This document shows positions 20,842 to 28,646 of a stretch of 39,318 nucleotides of DNA, piece by piece; position 1 is the stretch's first letter, and every line of letters begins with the position of its first letter. The translations under genes and the position numbers were made by a program. Under the pieces are notes generated by a model. The model did no database searches. It saw only the letters and a program-made list of their open reading frames with translations, and was not told the origin of the DNA. The stretch is taken from the IMG/VR virus record IMGVR_UViG_3300033148_002171, positions 1-39,318 of that record. The stretch is one strand, 5' to 3'. This DNA is from a virus.

Positions 20842-21861
20842 ATGGCTACTATATCAAGCACAGTGCTAACTATGGCGGATTGGGGGAAAAGTATTGACCC
20901 AGACGGCAAGGTAGCAGACACGGTTGAGCTATTGTCTCAATCAAATCGAATCCTCGATGACATGCTTTTCAAAGAGGGTAATTTACCAACAGGCGAGCAA
21001 ACCACTATTCGTACAGGTTTGCCTACATCGTATTACCGCTTAATCAACCAGGGTACTCCAAACTCTAAGTCTACTAAGGCTCAGGTTACAGAGAACGCCG
21101 CCATCCTTACTGCGCGATCTTCTGTTGATCAGGACGAGGCTGAATTGAACGGCAATGTTGGTGCATATCGTATGAGTGAAGCTGAGGCTTTTGTTGAATC
21201 TATGTCTCAAACACAAGCAGAAACTCTGATTTATGGATCAGCGGCCAATCCTGAAGAGTACGTTGGCTTTGCACCACGCTACAACGATCTGGACGCTGTA
21301 AATGGTCAGAACATTCTAGATGCTGGCGGCGCAAGTACTGACAACACCTCTATCTGGTTGGTTAATTGGGGCGCAAACAAGGTATTTGGTGTATTTCCAA
21401 AAGGTTCAAGTGCTGGATTGTCTCATGAAGATCTTGGTCTTGACGATGAGCTTGATGGGGATGGCAATCCGTATCGTGCTTATAGAGACATCTGGAAGTG
21501 GAAAAATGGTTTAGTTGTAAAAGACTGGCGTGAAGTTGTTCGTATTGCGAACATTGACGTATCTGATTTAGTCGCTAAGGCTACTAGTCAGGCAATTACA
21601 GCGGCTACAGCTATCGACAAGCTAATGGCGCGTTCAATAGACCATTTACCAAATGGCCCAGGTGATAAGGCAGCTTTCTATTGTAATAGGACGGTAGCTT
21701 CCCATTTGCGAATTATGGCGATGGATCGAAGCACAGACGCTGTAACTATTGAAGAAGCAATTAATCAATATGGTAAGACTATTCGGGAAATGCGGTTTCT
21801 CGGGATTCCAGTTCGTCTTGTTGACCGTATTATTAATACTGAAGCCGAAGTGACTACTTAA
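20842..21861 (+). CDS. Major capsid protein, BPP-1-like
   Basis: A 339-residue protein. The conserved pattern is TMADWGKSIDPDGKVADTVE at the start, EGNLPTGEQTTIRTGLPT, AETLIYGSAANPEEYVGFAP, VFGVFPKGSSAGLSHEDLG, and DWREVVRIANIDVSDL. It matches, from memory, the capsid family of Bordetella phage BPP-1 and many podophage-type prophages, an HK97-like fold. It forms the icosahedral shell. RBS AACGGAG precedes the ATG. With cement it is expected to be the most abundant late product. Confidence 0.92.
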   Translation: MATISSTVLTMADWGKSIDPDGKVADTVELLSQSNRILDDMLFKEGNLPTGEQTTIRTGLPTSYYRLINQGTPNSKSTKAQVTENAAILTARSSVDQDEAELNGNVGAYRMSEAEAFVESMSQTQAETLIYGSAANPEEYVGFAPRYNDLDAVNGQNILDAGGASTDNTSIWLVNWGANKVFGVFPKGSSAGLSHEDLGLDDELDGDGNPYRAYRDIWKWKNGLVVKDWREVVRIANIDVSDLVAKATSQAITAATAIDKLMARSIDHLPNGPGDKAAFYCNRTVASHLRIMAMDRSTDAVTIEEAINQYGKTIREMRFLGIPVRLVDRIINTEAEVTT

Positions 21862-21872
21862 GGAGAAATGAC

Positions 21873-22349
21873 ATGTACGTAGATAATGAACTTGTACTGT
21901 CTAGTACGCAAACTCTAACTGTTGGAGCAGCAGTTGGGACAAACGTGATTGATTTGGGCGTTGCTCGGTCAGTTGGTAACGGTGAGCCAATGGCAGTTGT
22001 ATTCGCTATTGAATCGGATGCCGTTCAATCTGGCAGTGATGAAGATTATACTTTTACTGTTGAGTACTCGTCGGTTGCGGCGCAAACCTCTGGATATGTA
22101 ACTATGGGTCAACGTTTATTTGAATCAGGTACGCCGAGCGCGCCTGCTCAGAATGCTGACTTGCTGGTCACTGGTTACCGCTTTGCCATTCCAATCCCCC
22201 CAACGGGAGCTGGTGACGATGAGCAGTATCTTGGTGTTCGTTATACGCTAGTAGGCGCAGCATCAGATGTTGATGTAACTACATATCTGACTCCTATGAG
22301 TATGATTGATGCTACCGTTGATTACGCTGATGGTTTTGCTATCGTTTAA
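21873..22349 (+). CDS. Capsid cement protein
   Basis: A 158-residue, beta-rich protein (TLTVGAAVGTNVIDLGVARS near the start; YTFTVEYSSVAAQTSGYVTM; EQYLGVRYTLVGAASDVDVT). It stands directly behind the capsid gene, where BPP-1 and relatives encode a jelly-roll cementing protein of similar length. It would sit on the outer capsid surface as dimers. The C-terminus ends in DGFAIV, with no tail domain. Assignment is by position, length and pattern. Confidence 0.75.
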   Translation: MYVDNELVLSSTQTLTVGAAVGTNVIDLGVARSVGNGEPMAVVFAIESDAVQSGSDEDYTFTVEYSSVAAQTSGYVTMGQRLFESGTPSAPAQNADLLVTGYRFAIPIPPTGAGDDEQYLGVRYTLVGAASDVDVTTYLTPMSMIDATVDYADGFAIV

Positions 22350-22365
22350 TTTAACCAACCAATAA

Positions 22366-22390
22366 CCTCTCCGGCATGAAGTCGGAGAGG
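22366..22390 (+). other. Perfect hairpin behind the cement gene
   Basis: CCTCTCCG (22366-22373) and CGGAGAGG (22383-22390) form an 8-bp stem with a 9-nt loop and no T tract. It could protect the 3' end of the capsid-cement mRNA or weaken translation of the next gene, whose RBS lies just downstream. Confidence 0.6.
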
Positions 22391-22402
22391 AATGGAGAAT
22401 TT

Positions 22403-22597
22403 ATGAAAGTACGTGTTAAAAAAGGTAAAATTGGTTTTATTTATGACTCCCTGCGAAAAGAGGGTGCTGAGTTTACTCTCAAGACTATTTTTGAAAAAGA
22501 TGGTAAAACTGTAAAGAAAAGTGTTGAAGATCAATTCAGCAAAGTATGGATGGAGTCGCGTGAAAAACCTAAAGCTAAACCCGGGCCTAAGCCTTAA
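22403..22597 (+). CDS. Small basic protein after the capsid genes
   Basis: A 64-residue protein: beta-like MKVRVKKGKIGFIYDSLRKE, then a charged middle and a Pro/Lys tail (REKPKAKPGPKP). The ATG at 22403 follows GGAG; an upstream in-frame ATG at 22376 lies in the hairpin loop and has no RBS. Similar small proteins with a lysine/proline tail occur between capsid and adaptor genes in related phages. No function is known. Confidence 0.65.
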   Translation: MKVRVKKGKIGFIYDSLRKEGAEFTLKTIFEKDGKTVKKSVEDQFSKVWMESREKPKAKPGPKP

Positions 22598-22635
22598 GCG
22601 AAAGAAGATTTAGACTAACTTAAAGCGCAAATAAG

Positions 22636-22659
22636 AGAGGGTGTAAAAACCCTCTTTTT
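22636..22659 (+). terminator. Intrinsic terminator between capsid and tail genes
   Basis: AGAGGG (22636-22641), loop TGTAAAAA, CCCTCT (22650-22655), then TTTT. It lies in the only sizeable gap of the structural operon and should reduce transcription of the tail genes relative to capsid and cement. Confidence 0.8.
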
Positions 22660-22677
22660 CCTAATTAAAGGTGAATC

Positions 22678-23313
22678 ATGAGTTTTACTGATTACGAAGA
22701 GCTGAAAGTCGAGATAGAAGAGTGGTCTCATCGAGATGATTTAGATCTAAAGCTTGATAGTTTTATTGATTTAGCTGAAGCTGAAATGTTCTCAAATCAG
22801 ATTGAACCATTAGAGCTTCGTGATCAAGAAACCCGCGCTACTGCCTCAATGGATAGTGCGACACCTAGCAGATACTTAGCTTTGCCTGATGGATATACAT
22901 CTATGAGAAAGCTTAGAGTTCAAATAACTAATGGCGAATCTATAGAATTGAAATATAGAACACCTGGCCAATTGAATGTATTAAGCGCAGACGGATTGCC
23001 GAGGTTTTATACAGTAACAAATCAGCTTGAATTCGATAGAGAGCCAGATGATGATTACACTGTAGAAATGCAGTATTACAAATTATTTACAGTATTATCG
23101 ACAGCAAATACAACAAATATTGTATTAACGGATAACCCCAATATTTATCTCTTTGGTTCTTTGTGGGCGTTAAAATTATACGTTGATATGCCTCAAGAAG
23201 CGGAGATGTATTATCTAAAATTCATCAACGCAATACGTGGTGCAAATAATAAAGATAAGTTAGGCAGGTATGGGCCAGCACCAGTGATGCGTATTGAAGG
23301 TTCAACACCCTAA
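22678..23313 (+). CDS. Head-tail adaptor protein
   Basis: A 211-residue protein with the pattern of podophage adaptor proteins: TDYEELKVEIEEWSHRDDLD, then FIDLAEAEMFSNQIEPLELR, and later YLALPDGYTSMRKLRVQI. Adaptors bind beneath the portal as a dodecameric ring and connect it to the tail hub. The gene starts after the terminator with AAAGGTG as RBS and overlaps the hub gene by 1 bp (TAATG). Confidence 0.8.
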   Translation: MSFTDYEELKVEIEEWSHRDDLDLKLDSFIDLAEAEMFSNQIEPLELRDQETRATASMDSATPSRYLALPDGYTSMRKLRVQITNGESIELKYRTPGQLNVLSADGLPRFYTVTNQLEFDREPDDDYTVEMQYYKLFTVLSTANTTNIVLTDNPNIYLFGSLWALKLYVDMPQEAEMYYLKFINAIRGANNKDKLGRYGPAPVMRIEGSTP

Positions 23314-24737
23314 TGGCATTTCAGACAATTCCAATTAATATTACCGGCCCCTCATATCAGGATAGATCTAGGCCATTGAGTTCACAGGAAACGCGTAATT
23401 TTTACCATGAATTAGTTGAAGCCGGAAAAGATAAATATGTATTAAAATCATTTCCAGGTCAGGAGTTATTAAATTCTGGCCCAGAAACTGGCCTTGACCG
23501 CGGCATGCATCAAATGAATGAAGTTGCATATAGAGTGATATATCACACTTTATATGAGGTTTCGTCTGACGGAACACATACACATAGAGGTTCTTTGCCT
23601 GGGGGTGAAAGGTGTATTTTTGCTGATGATGGTATAAATATGTTTATTGTTGCTGATAACGTCGTGTATAAATACAATTCATTAACTACAATATTATTAT
23701 TAGTATCTGATATAGATATACAAGGCGCCCAATCTGTCGCTTTTATCAATAATCAATTTGCTTATACATTTCCTACATTAACAGTCTTTAGTGATGTTGG
23801 TGATGGCGCATCGGCTACAAGCCTAAATGCTATCGGTGAAGAAAGTAATCCTGATGAATTAGTAAGAGATTATACTTTTAATCAAGTCTTGTATAGATTT
23901 GGTAAGCGGTCGTGCCCAAACTGGTATAACTCAGGTATAGGAACGCCACCATTCGATAAAATAGAAGGTCAGATTTTCAATATAGGGCTTGGTGCAAAAC
24001 ATTCAGTCTCTAATTCAAGAGATTACATCTATTGGCTTGGATCTGACTCCCAAGTTTATAGAGCTAGAAGTGGGCAAGAAGAAATTATAAGTACTGCGGC
24101 GATATCTGGAGACATTAATACTTATTCTGATATTACAGATGCATATTCTGAAGTATTTACTTTGGATGATAAAACTATTTATGCGCTAACATTCCCTATA
24201 GCAAATAAAACATGGTGTTTAATTGAAGAGTACGGGGTTAATGGATGGTTTGAACTTTCAGAAGGTATTACAAATGGTCAATATAATGCTGGTTCAATAT
24301 TAGAAGTTTATAATAAAATATTAGTTGGTGACAGAGAAAACGGGAAATTATACGAGCTTGATTTTAATACATATAACCAAGCAGGGGAGACATGGCGTAG
24401 ACGCAGAATAATAAGCTCTATAAACGGGGATCTTTTAGGTCAGAAAGGTAAACGCGTCCAGATGAGCCGCTTAGAATTTATCTTAGAAACTGGTACTGGT
24501 TTAATATCTGGCCAGGGCGATGATCCTAAAATAATGATTGAAGCATCATATGATGGCGGTCGATCTTGGTCTACTGGCTCATGGCTTAGAATAGGCAGAC
24601 TTGGACAATTTGATGTCAGGGCAGAATGGTTTGACATGAGCAGTTTTTATGACATGATCATAAGAATCACAACATCTGATCCGGTTGCATTTAATCTCTA
24701 TTCAGGCGCGATTGACTTAAGGCTGGCCGGAAGATGA
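23313..24737 (+). CDS. Tail hub / packaged DNA stabilisation protein, P22 gp10-like
   Basis: A 474-residue protein starting PINITGPSYQDRSRPLSSQE and TRNFYHELVEAGKDKYVLKS with FPGQELL, the hallmark start of the P22 gp10 family. The rest is beta-propeller-like with repeated strands and turns. P22 gp10 closes the portal channel and holds DNA in the head. The ATG overlaps the adaptor stop and the TGA overlaps the next ATG. Confidence 0.88.
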   Translation: MAFQTIPINITGPSYQDRSRPLSSQETRNFYHELVEAGKDKYVLKSFPGQELLNSGPETGLDRGMHQMNEVAYRVIYHTLYEVSSDGTHTHRGSLPGGERCIFADDGINMFIVADNVVYKYNSLTTILLLVSDIDIQGAQSVAFINNQFAYTFPTLTVFSDVGDGASATSLNAIGEESNPDELVRDYTFNQVLYRFGKRSCPNWYNSGIGTPPFDKIEGQIFNIGLGAKHSVSNSRDYIYWLGSDSQVYRARSGQEEIISTAAISGDINTYSDITDAYSEVFTLDDKTIYALTFPIANKTWCLIEEYGVNGWFELSEGITNGQYNAGSILEVYNKILVGDRENGKLYELDFNTYNQAGETWRRRRIISSINGDLLGQKGKRVQMSRLEFILETGTGLISGQGDDPKIMIEASYDGGRSWSTGSWLRIGRLGQFDVRAEWFDMSSFYDMIIRITTSDPVAFNLYSGAIDLRLAGR

Positions 24738-25180
24738 GTCATAAAGTAAACCCGCCACCACAATTAAAAATACCGGGTAAATTTTTAAAAGACCCAAATA
24801 CCCGTTCATTTTTTGAACAACAGCAGAGAATAATATGGCAATTATGGCTGAGAACGGGCGGATCGGTTGATGCTGTGGCAGGTAGGCAGGTTGTTATCAT
24901 TGTTGGAGCGACAACAGAGCTAGATAATACCGCTTATGGCGCGCTTATTGTGGTTGATGCAAATGCAGAGTCAATAGAGATAACATTACCACTTCCTGCA
25001 GATGATAATATTGGCGAGCCGATAGAGATTGTTATCAATGATGCTACATACAGCACAACGATTAAGCCAAAATCTGGAAGTACTATTATTGGGCAGGCAG
25101 ATTTGGCTATGAATAGACAATTTCAATCTTACCCGTTAACCGCTATTTCAGCGACACAATGGGTAATTGCAGGAGATTAA
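24734..25180 (+). CDS. Tail protein with RTGG motif, possible needle or knob
   Basis: A 148-residue protein. The N-terminus (PPPQLKIPGKFLKDPNTRSF; FEQQQRIIWQLWLRTGG) matches a motif found near the start of many podophage tail proteins. The rest is a small beta domain (SIEITLPLPADDNIGEPIEI; TTIKPKSGSTIIG) like trimeric phage tip or knob domains. It is coupled to the gp10-like gene by ATGA. It probably is a tail tip or plug. Confidence 0.65.
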   Translation: MSHKVNPPPQLKIPGKFLKDPNTRSFFEQQQRIIWQLWLRTGGSVDAVAGRQVVIIVGATTELDNTAYGALIVVDANAESIEITLPLPADDNIGEPIEIVINDATYSTTIKPKSGSTIIGQADLAMNRQFQSYPLTAISATQWVIAGD

Positions 25181-25183
25181 TTA

Positions 25184-26206
25184 ATGGCTTTTGACCCCGG
25201 ATTCCCAAACGCAGCAGAAGACGCTCATTTAATCGAGCAGAAGCCCGGTACAAGTTCAACTGTTGATGATGGTGAGTCATCTCTTACGGTTGATACGGAT
25301 GATGGATCGCTTTCAACTTATCATAAGCCAAATTATTCACAATTAAGCACAGAAACAGATCCAGCCCCGATCATTAGTGCGGCCGGTGTTACGCTTGAAT
25401 ATACAGATAATGGCAATAGATACAGATGGACAGGAACACGCTGGCAGCAAACACACCTTAAAGGTGCTGTAAATATACACGATGCTGACGTGCATCATAG
25501 AGCTATTAATGTTTATGTCCATCAACACACTGCTGTAGCAACGACTATTTCTAGTGATACTTCTGTAAGTGATTACCAGGTAAATGTAGCAGACACTACA
25601 GGATTTAATGCGGGAGATACTATAGATATCAACACAAGCACTATAGAGACAACGCATCCTACAATTACAAATATCACTCCCGGAACTCCCGGAGTTTTTG
25701 AATTAGATAGACGGCTAGATGTAGCTCATTTCACAGGCGATGCTGTTACTCAAGCGATTATAAATTTATCATCTCAGATAGGAACATTGGCTGCTCCTCA
25801 GGAATATTTTGCAGGGCCTCCTCCTGGAGAGGTTTGGCATATAATTAATCTTACTCTGGCTATGGGGCATGGTACTGCTGGTGATTTTGGATTATTTGGC
25901 AATGTAGGCGCATTAACTAATGGTGTTGTTATTAGAGTTAGAATAAATGGCAATTATGGAACGCTTACTAATTGGAAGACAAATGGTGAAATCAACGTAG
26001 ATACAGGTGATGTTACTTTTCATGCCAGGTCAGGCGGTGGCGGAACATGGGGTACTGCTTCAAATGGCGCTTTTAAAACAAGAACCGGGGCTATAATGAG
26101 ACTGGACGGTGATACAAATGATCAGTTTGAAGTTTATGTGCAGGATGATCTTACAGGGTTAGTTTTTTGGAATATGAAAATACAAGGGCATCTAGAAGTG
26201 CAGTGA
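25184..26206 (+). CDS. Tail structural protein
   Basis: A 340-residue, beta-rich protein. An extended N-terminus leads to YRWTGTRWQQTHLKGAVNIH (about 85-104), and the C-terminal part (ANGVVIRVRINGNYGTLTNW-like strands, then a Gly-rich turn GGGGTWG) looks like a receptor- or carbohydrate-binding jelly roll. It lies between tip and ejection genes. The final TGA overlaps the GTG start of the acetyltransferase-like gene. Confidence 0.6.
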   Translation: MAFDPGFPNAAEDAHLIEQKPGTSSTVDDGESSLTVDTDDGSLSTYHKPNYSQLSTETDPAPIISAAGVTLEYTDNGNRYRWTGTRWQQTHLKGAVNIHDADVHHRAINVYVHQHTAVATTISSDTSVSDYQVNVADTTGFNAGDTIDINTSTIETTHPTITNITPGTPGVFELDRRLDVAHFTGDAVTQAIINLSSQIGTLAAPQEYFAGPPPGEVWHIINLTLAMGHGTAGDFGLFGNVGALTNGVVIRVRINGNYGTLTNWKTNGEINVDTGDVTFHARSGGGGTWGTASNGAFKTRTGAIMRLDGDTNDQFEVYVQDDLTGLVFWNMKIQGHLEVQ

Positions 26207-26649
26207 TTGCTAGAGAAACGAAAAACATAAAAGAAATAAAAAGTATTCTTTGTCATCCTGAAATATATGAACGTATAAGTGATGATGATTCAATGGCTGC
26301 TGATGAATTTGAACCGCCTTTAGATGTTGAATATATAGCGGGTTATGTGAATAGTGACATAATAGGCATAGCAATCTATAATGATATAAAAGAAGGTGTT
26401 AAGTTTCACTTTCAGGTTTTACCAGAATACAGAGGTAAATACTCAAAAACATTTGCGCGAATGGCTTTAGATGTCGGCAGAGCCAAAAACGCCTCAATTT
26501 ATGCCGAAATACCATCTTGCTATCCTGAAGTCATTAAATTTGCAGAATATTTAAGCTTCAAGATTGTTGGTAATATCGAGAAACACCGTAAGAAATTCGG
26601 TAAATTTCACGATGTAATTATATTGAGGTTAGAAAATGGGATTCGTTAG
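26203..26649 (+). CDS. GNAT-fold acetyltransferase-like protein
   Basis: A 148-residue protein. GVKFHFQVLPEYRGKYSKTF (about residues 66-85) corresponds to the GNAT acetyl-CoA binding strand and loop, with YRGK in place of the Q/RxxGxG/A motif. YAEIPSCYPEVIKFAEYLSF with KIVG matches the N-x-xAxxFaxxxGF end of GNATs. Phage GNATs of this kind often lie in the virion gene block; their substrate is unknown. The GTG at 26203 overlaps the previous stop; a TTG at 26167 is also in frame. Confidence 0.65.
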   Translation: MIARETKNIKEIKSILCHPEIYERISDDDSMAADEFEPPLDVEYIAGYVNSDIIGIAIYNDIKEGVKFHFQVLPEYRGKYSKTFARMALDVGRAKNASIYAEIPSCYPEVIKFAEYLSFKIVGNIEKHRKKFGKFHDVIILRLENGIR

Positions 26650-27448
26650 CGATTTATGGGAAGATGTAACAGGACAAACTGCTGCTGATGCATCTAGAGA
26701 ATCAGCAGGCATTCAAGCTGCTGGCGTAGAACGAGGCATAGAAGAACGCAGACTTTCAGCAGGAAGAGCGCAGGAATTCTTATCCCCGTTTCAGCAATTA
26801 GGTGAGTCAGGAATTGAACAAGCTGGCTTTTTAACTGATCCACAAGCACAATTTGATTTCCTTCAACAAAATCCATTATTCCAACAAGCTTTACAGCAGG
26901 CCCAAACTGGAACGCAGAATATTGCAGCAGCCAGAGGCCGCTTAAGTGCCGGTGACACTCTTCAGCAATTAAGTCAGAATGTATTATTGTCTGCGGCCCC
27001 ATTAATCTCAGAGCAGAAACGCAGTATTTCTGATTTATTAAATATCGGAACTGGCATTGCGGGTGGTCGAGCAAATATTGAAACCGGTGCTGGTGTTGAT
27101 GTTACCGATCTAATCACGTCAGGAGCAGCAACAGAAGCGGCTGGAACAGTAGGGGCAGCCCAAGCAAGAACCCAAGGATCACAAAATCTACTTCAAGCTG
27201 GTTTATTAGCTGGAGCAATAGCATCTGATAAGCGATTAAAGGAAAATATCAAAAAGATTGCATCAGTCAATGGATATAATATCTATTCTTGGGCATGGAA
27301 TGCAATTGCTAAAACGTTTGGATTAACTGGTAATAGTTTTGGCGTAATAGCTCAAGAAGTTATGCAAATAAAACCAGAGGCAGTTGTTTACGAGGATGGC
27401 ATATTAAAAGTCAATTATGAAATGATAGGTGTTCCTCATGGCCGTTAA
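26636..27448 (+). CDS. Ejection-type protein with S74 intramolecular chaperone domain
   Basis: A 270-residue protein. Residues 1-195 are Ala/Gln-rich helices (ERRLSAGRAQEFLSPFQQLG; QQALQQAQTGTQNIAAARGR) as in DNA-ejection proteins. Residues about 196-270 form a Peptidase_S74 domain: SDKRLKENIKKI, GYNIYSWAWN, FGVIAQEV, VNYEMIG. In other proteins this domain trimerises the partner and cuts itself off before the Ser-Asp, here at about residue 197. It overlaps both neighbours by about 11-14 bp. Confidence 0.82.
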   Translation: MGFVSDLWEDVTGQTAADASRESAGIQAAGVERGIEERRLSAGRAQEFLSPFQQLGESGIEQAGFLTDPQAQFDFLQQNPLFQQALQQAQTGTQNIAAARGRLSAGDTLQQLSQNVLLSAAPLISEQKRSISDLLNIGTGIAGGRANIETGAGVDVTDLITSGAATEAAGTVGAAQARTQGSQNLLQAGLLAGAIASDKRLKENIKKIASVNGYNIYSWAWNAIAKTFGLTGNSFGVIAQEVMQIKPEAVVYEDGILKVNYEMIGVPHGR

Positions 27449-28646
27449 TCCATTAATTTCATTACAAGCACAAGCTCCAGATATAGGCCAGACTTTTTCT
27501 AATACGTTGTTGAATCTCGGCCGTATTAGACAGATTCAGCAGGCTAGACAGGAAGCGCCGCAGAGAGCGAGAATATTAGAATCTCAGGCGCAAGCAGCAG
27601 AGGCAGCTGTTCCGACAGCTCAAGCGCAATTTAATGTTGCGCAAAGAAATAGGATTAATTCTGTTGCAGTTGGGGCTAGGGAAATATTACCAGATCTAAA
27701 GGCCGGTAATATTACAAGAGTAATATCGACATTACAAAATAGAGCAAGCTCTTTAGAAAAGGCAGGAATTGATAACTCTGATACATTGGAGGCTATAGAT
27801 TTAGCTACGAATGATCCAAATACATTAATTCAGCAAGCCACCAGCGCCATTGATATGGGGGCAAAACTAGGTGCATTCACACCAAAAGGATCAGCATCAC
27901 CTAAAGCATTTGCACCCATAATCGATCCAAAGACAGGAAAATTAAGTTCTACTGTATTCGATCCGCAAACAAGCACATTTAGACAGGTTGAGGTTCCAGG
28001 TGTAACACAGTTAACGCCAGAGCAAAAAACAGGATTGGAGATAAAAGAGGCAAAGGAAAAATCTGTTATAGAAATATCAGAAGCAGGAGCAAAAGAGCGC
28101 ATCAAGTTAAGAGAAAAGCGATCGTCTGAAATAACAGCGGAGCTATCGGAGAGAAATCGTGGTGCCGCTAGATCAGGAAGAACCTTAAGAAAAGCTTTAA
28201 CGCTTGCTAAAAAATCAAGTCAAGGCCTAAAAGGTGCGGCAACTTTACAGCTAAGTAGACTTATTCCCGGTATTGACGCCTCTGATGAAGGATCTTTAGA
28301 TTCAGCGTTAAAGGAGTTGGCATTAGAGCAGCTTCAGCAGTTCAAAGGCCCGACAACAGATTTTGAATTCGGCGTTACTGAATCAATAGCAGGTTCTTTG
28401 GGTCAATCACAGTCATCAAATATAGCTAGGTTGAAATCACTAGATCGCGCATCTTGGTTTAATCAAAGAGAGTTTGATCAATTTGATAAACATGTTAAGT
28501 CTGGAGGCGATCCAGATACATTTAAATTTAATTTCGGTGAGCCAATTAAAACAAAAAAAGGCGTGTTTACGCTACAAGATATACAAGATACCGCTGTTAA
28601 AAATACGCTAACGATTGAGGAAACCATCAAAAGGTTGAATAAGTAA
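27438..28646 (+). CDS. Probable DNA ejection protein
   Basis: A 402-residue, helix-rich, low-complexity protein. The N-terminal part is full of Ala and Gln (ARQEAPQRARILESQAQAAE) and the middle is a long coiled coil with basic patches (KERIKLREKRSSEITAELSE). Such proteins are packed in the podophage head and extruded to form the DNA channel in the cell envelope. No lytic transglycosylase motif is seen. The ATG at 27438 is preferred to a GTG at 27429. Confidence 0.7.
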   Translation: MAVNPLISLQAQAPDIGQTFSNTLLNLGRIRQIQQARQEAPQRARILESQAQAAEAAVPTAQAQFNVAQRNRINSVAVGAREILPDLKAGNITRVISTLQNRASSLEKAGIDNSDTLEAIDLATNDPNTLIQQATSAIDMGAKLGAFTPKGSASPKAFAPIIDPKTGKLSSTVFDPQTSTFRQVEVPGVTQLTPEQKTGLEIKEAKEKSVIEISEAGAKERIKLREKRSSEITAELSERNRGAARSGRTLRKALTLAKKSSQGLKGAATLQLSRLIPGIDASDEGSLDSALKELALEQLQQFKGPTTDFEFGVTESIAGSLGQSQSSNIARLKSLDRASWFNQREFDQFDKHVKSGGDPDTFKFNFGEPIKTKKGVFTLQDIQDTAVKNTLTIEETIKRLNK

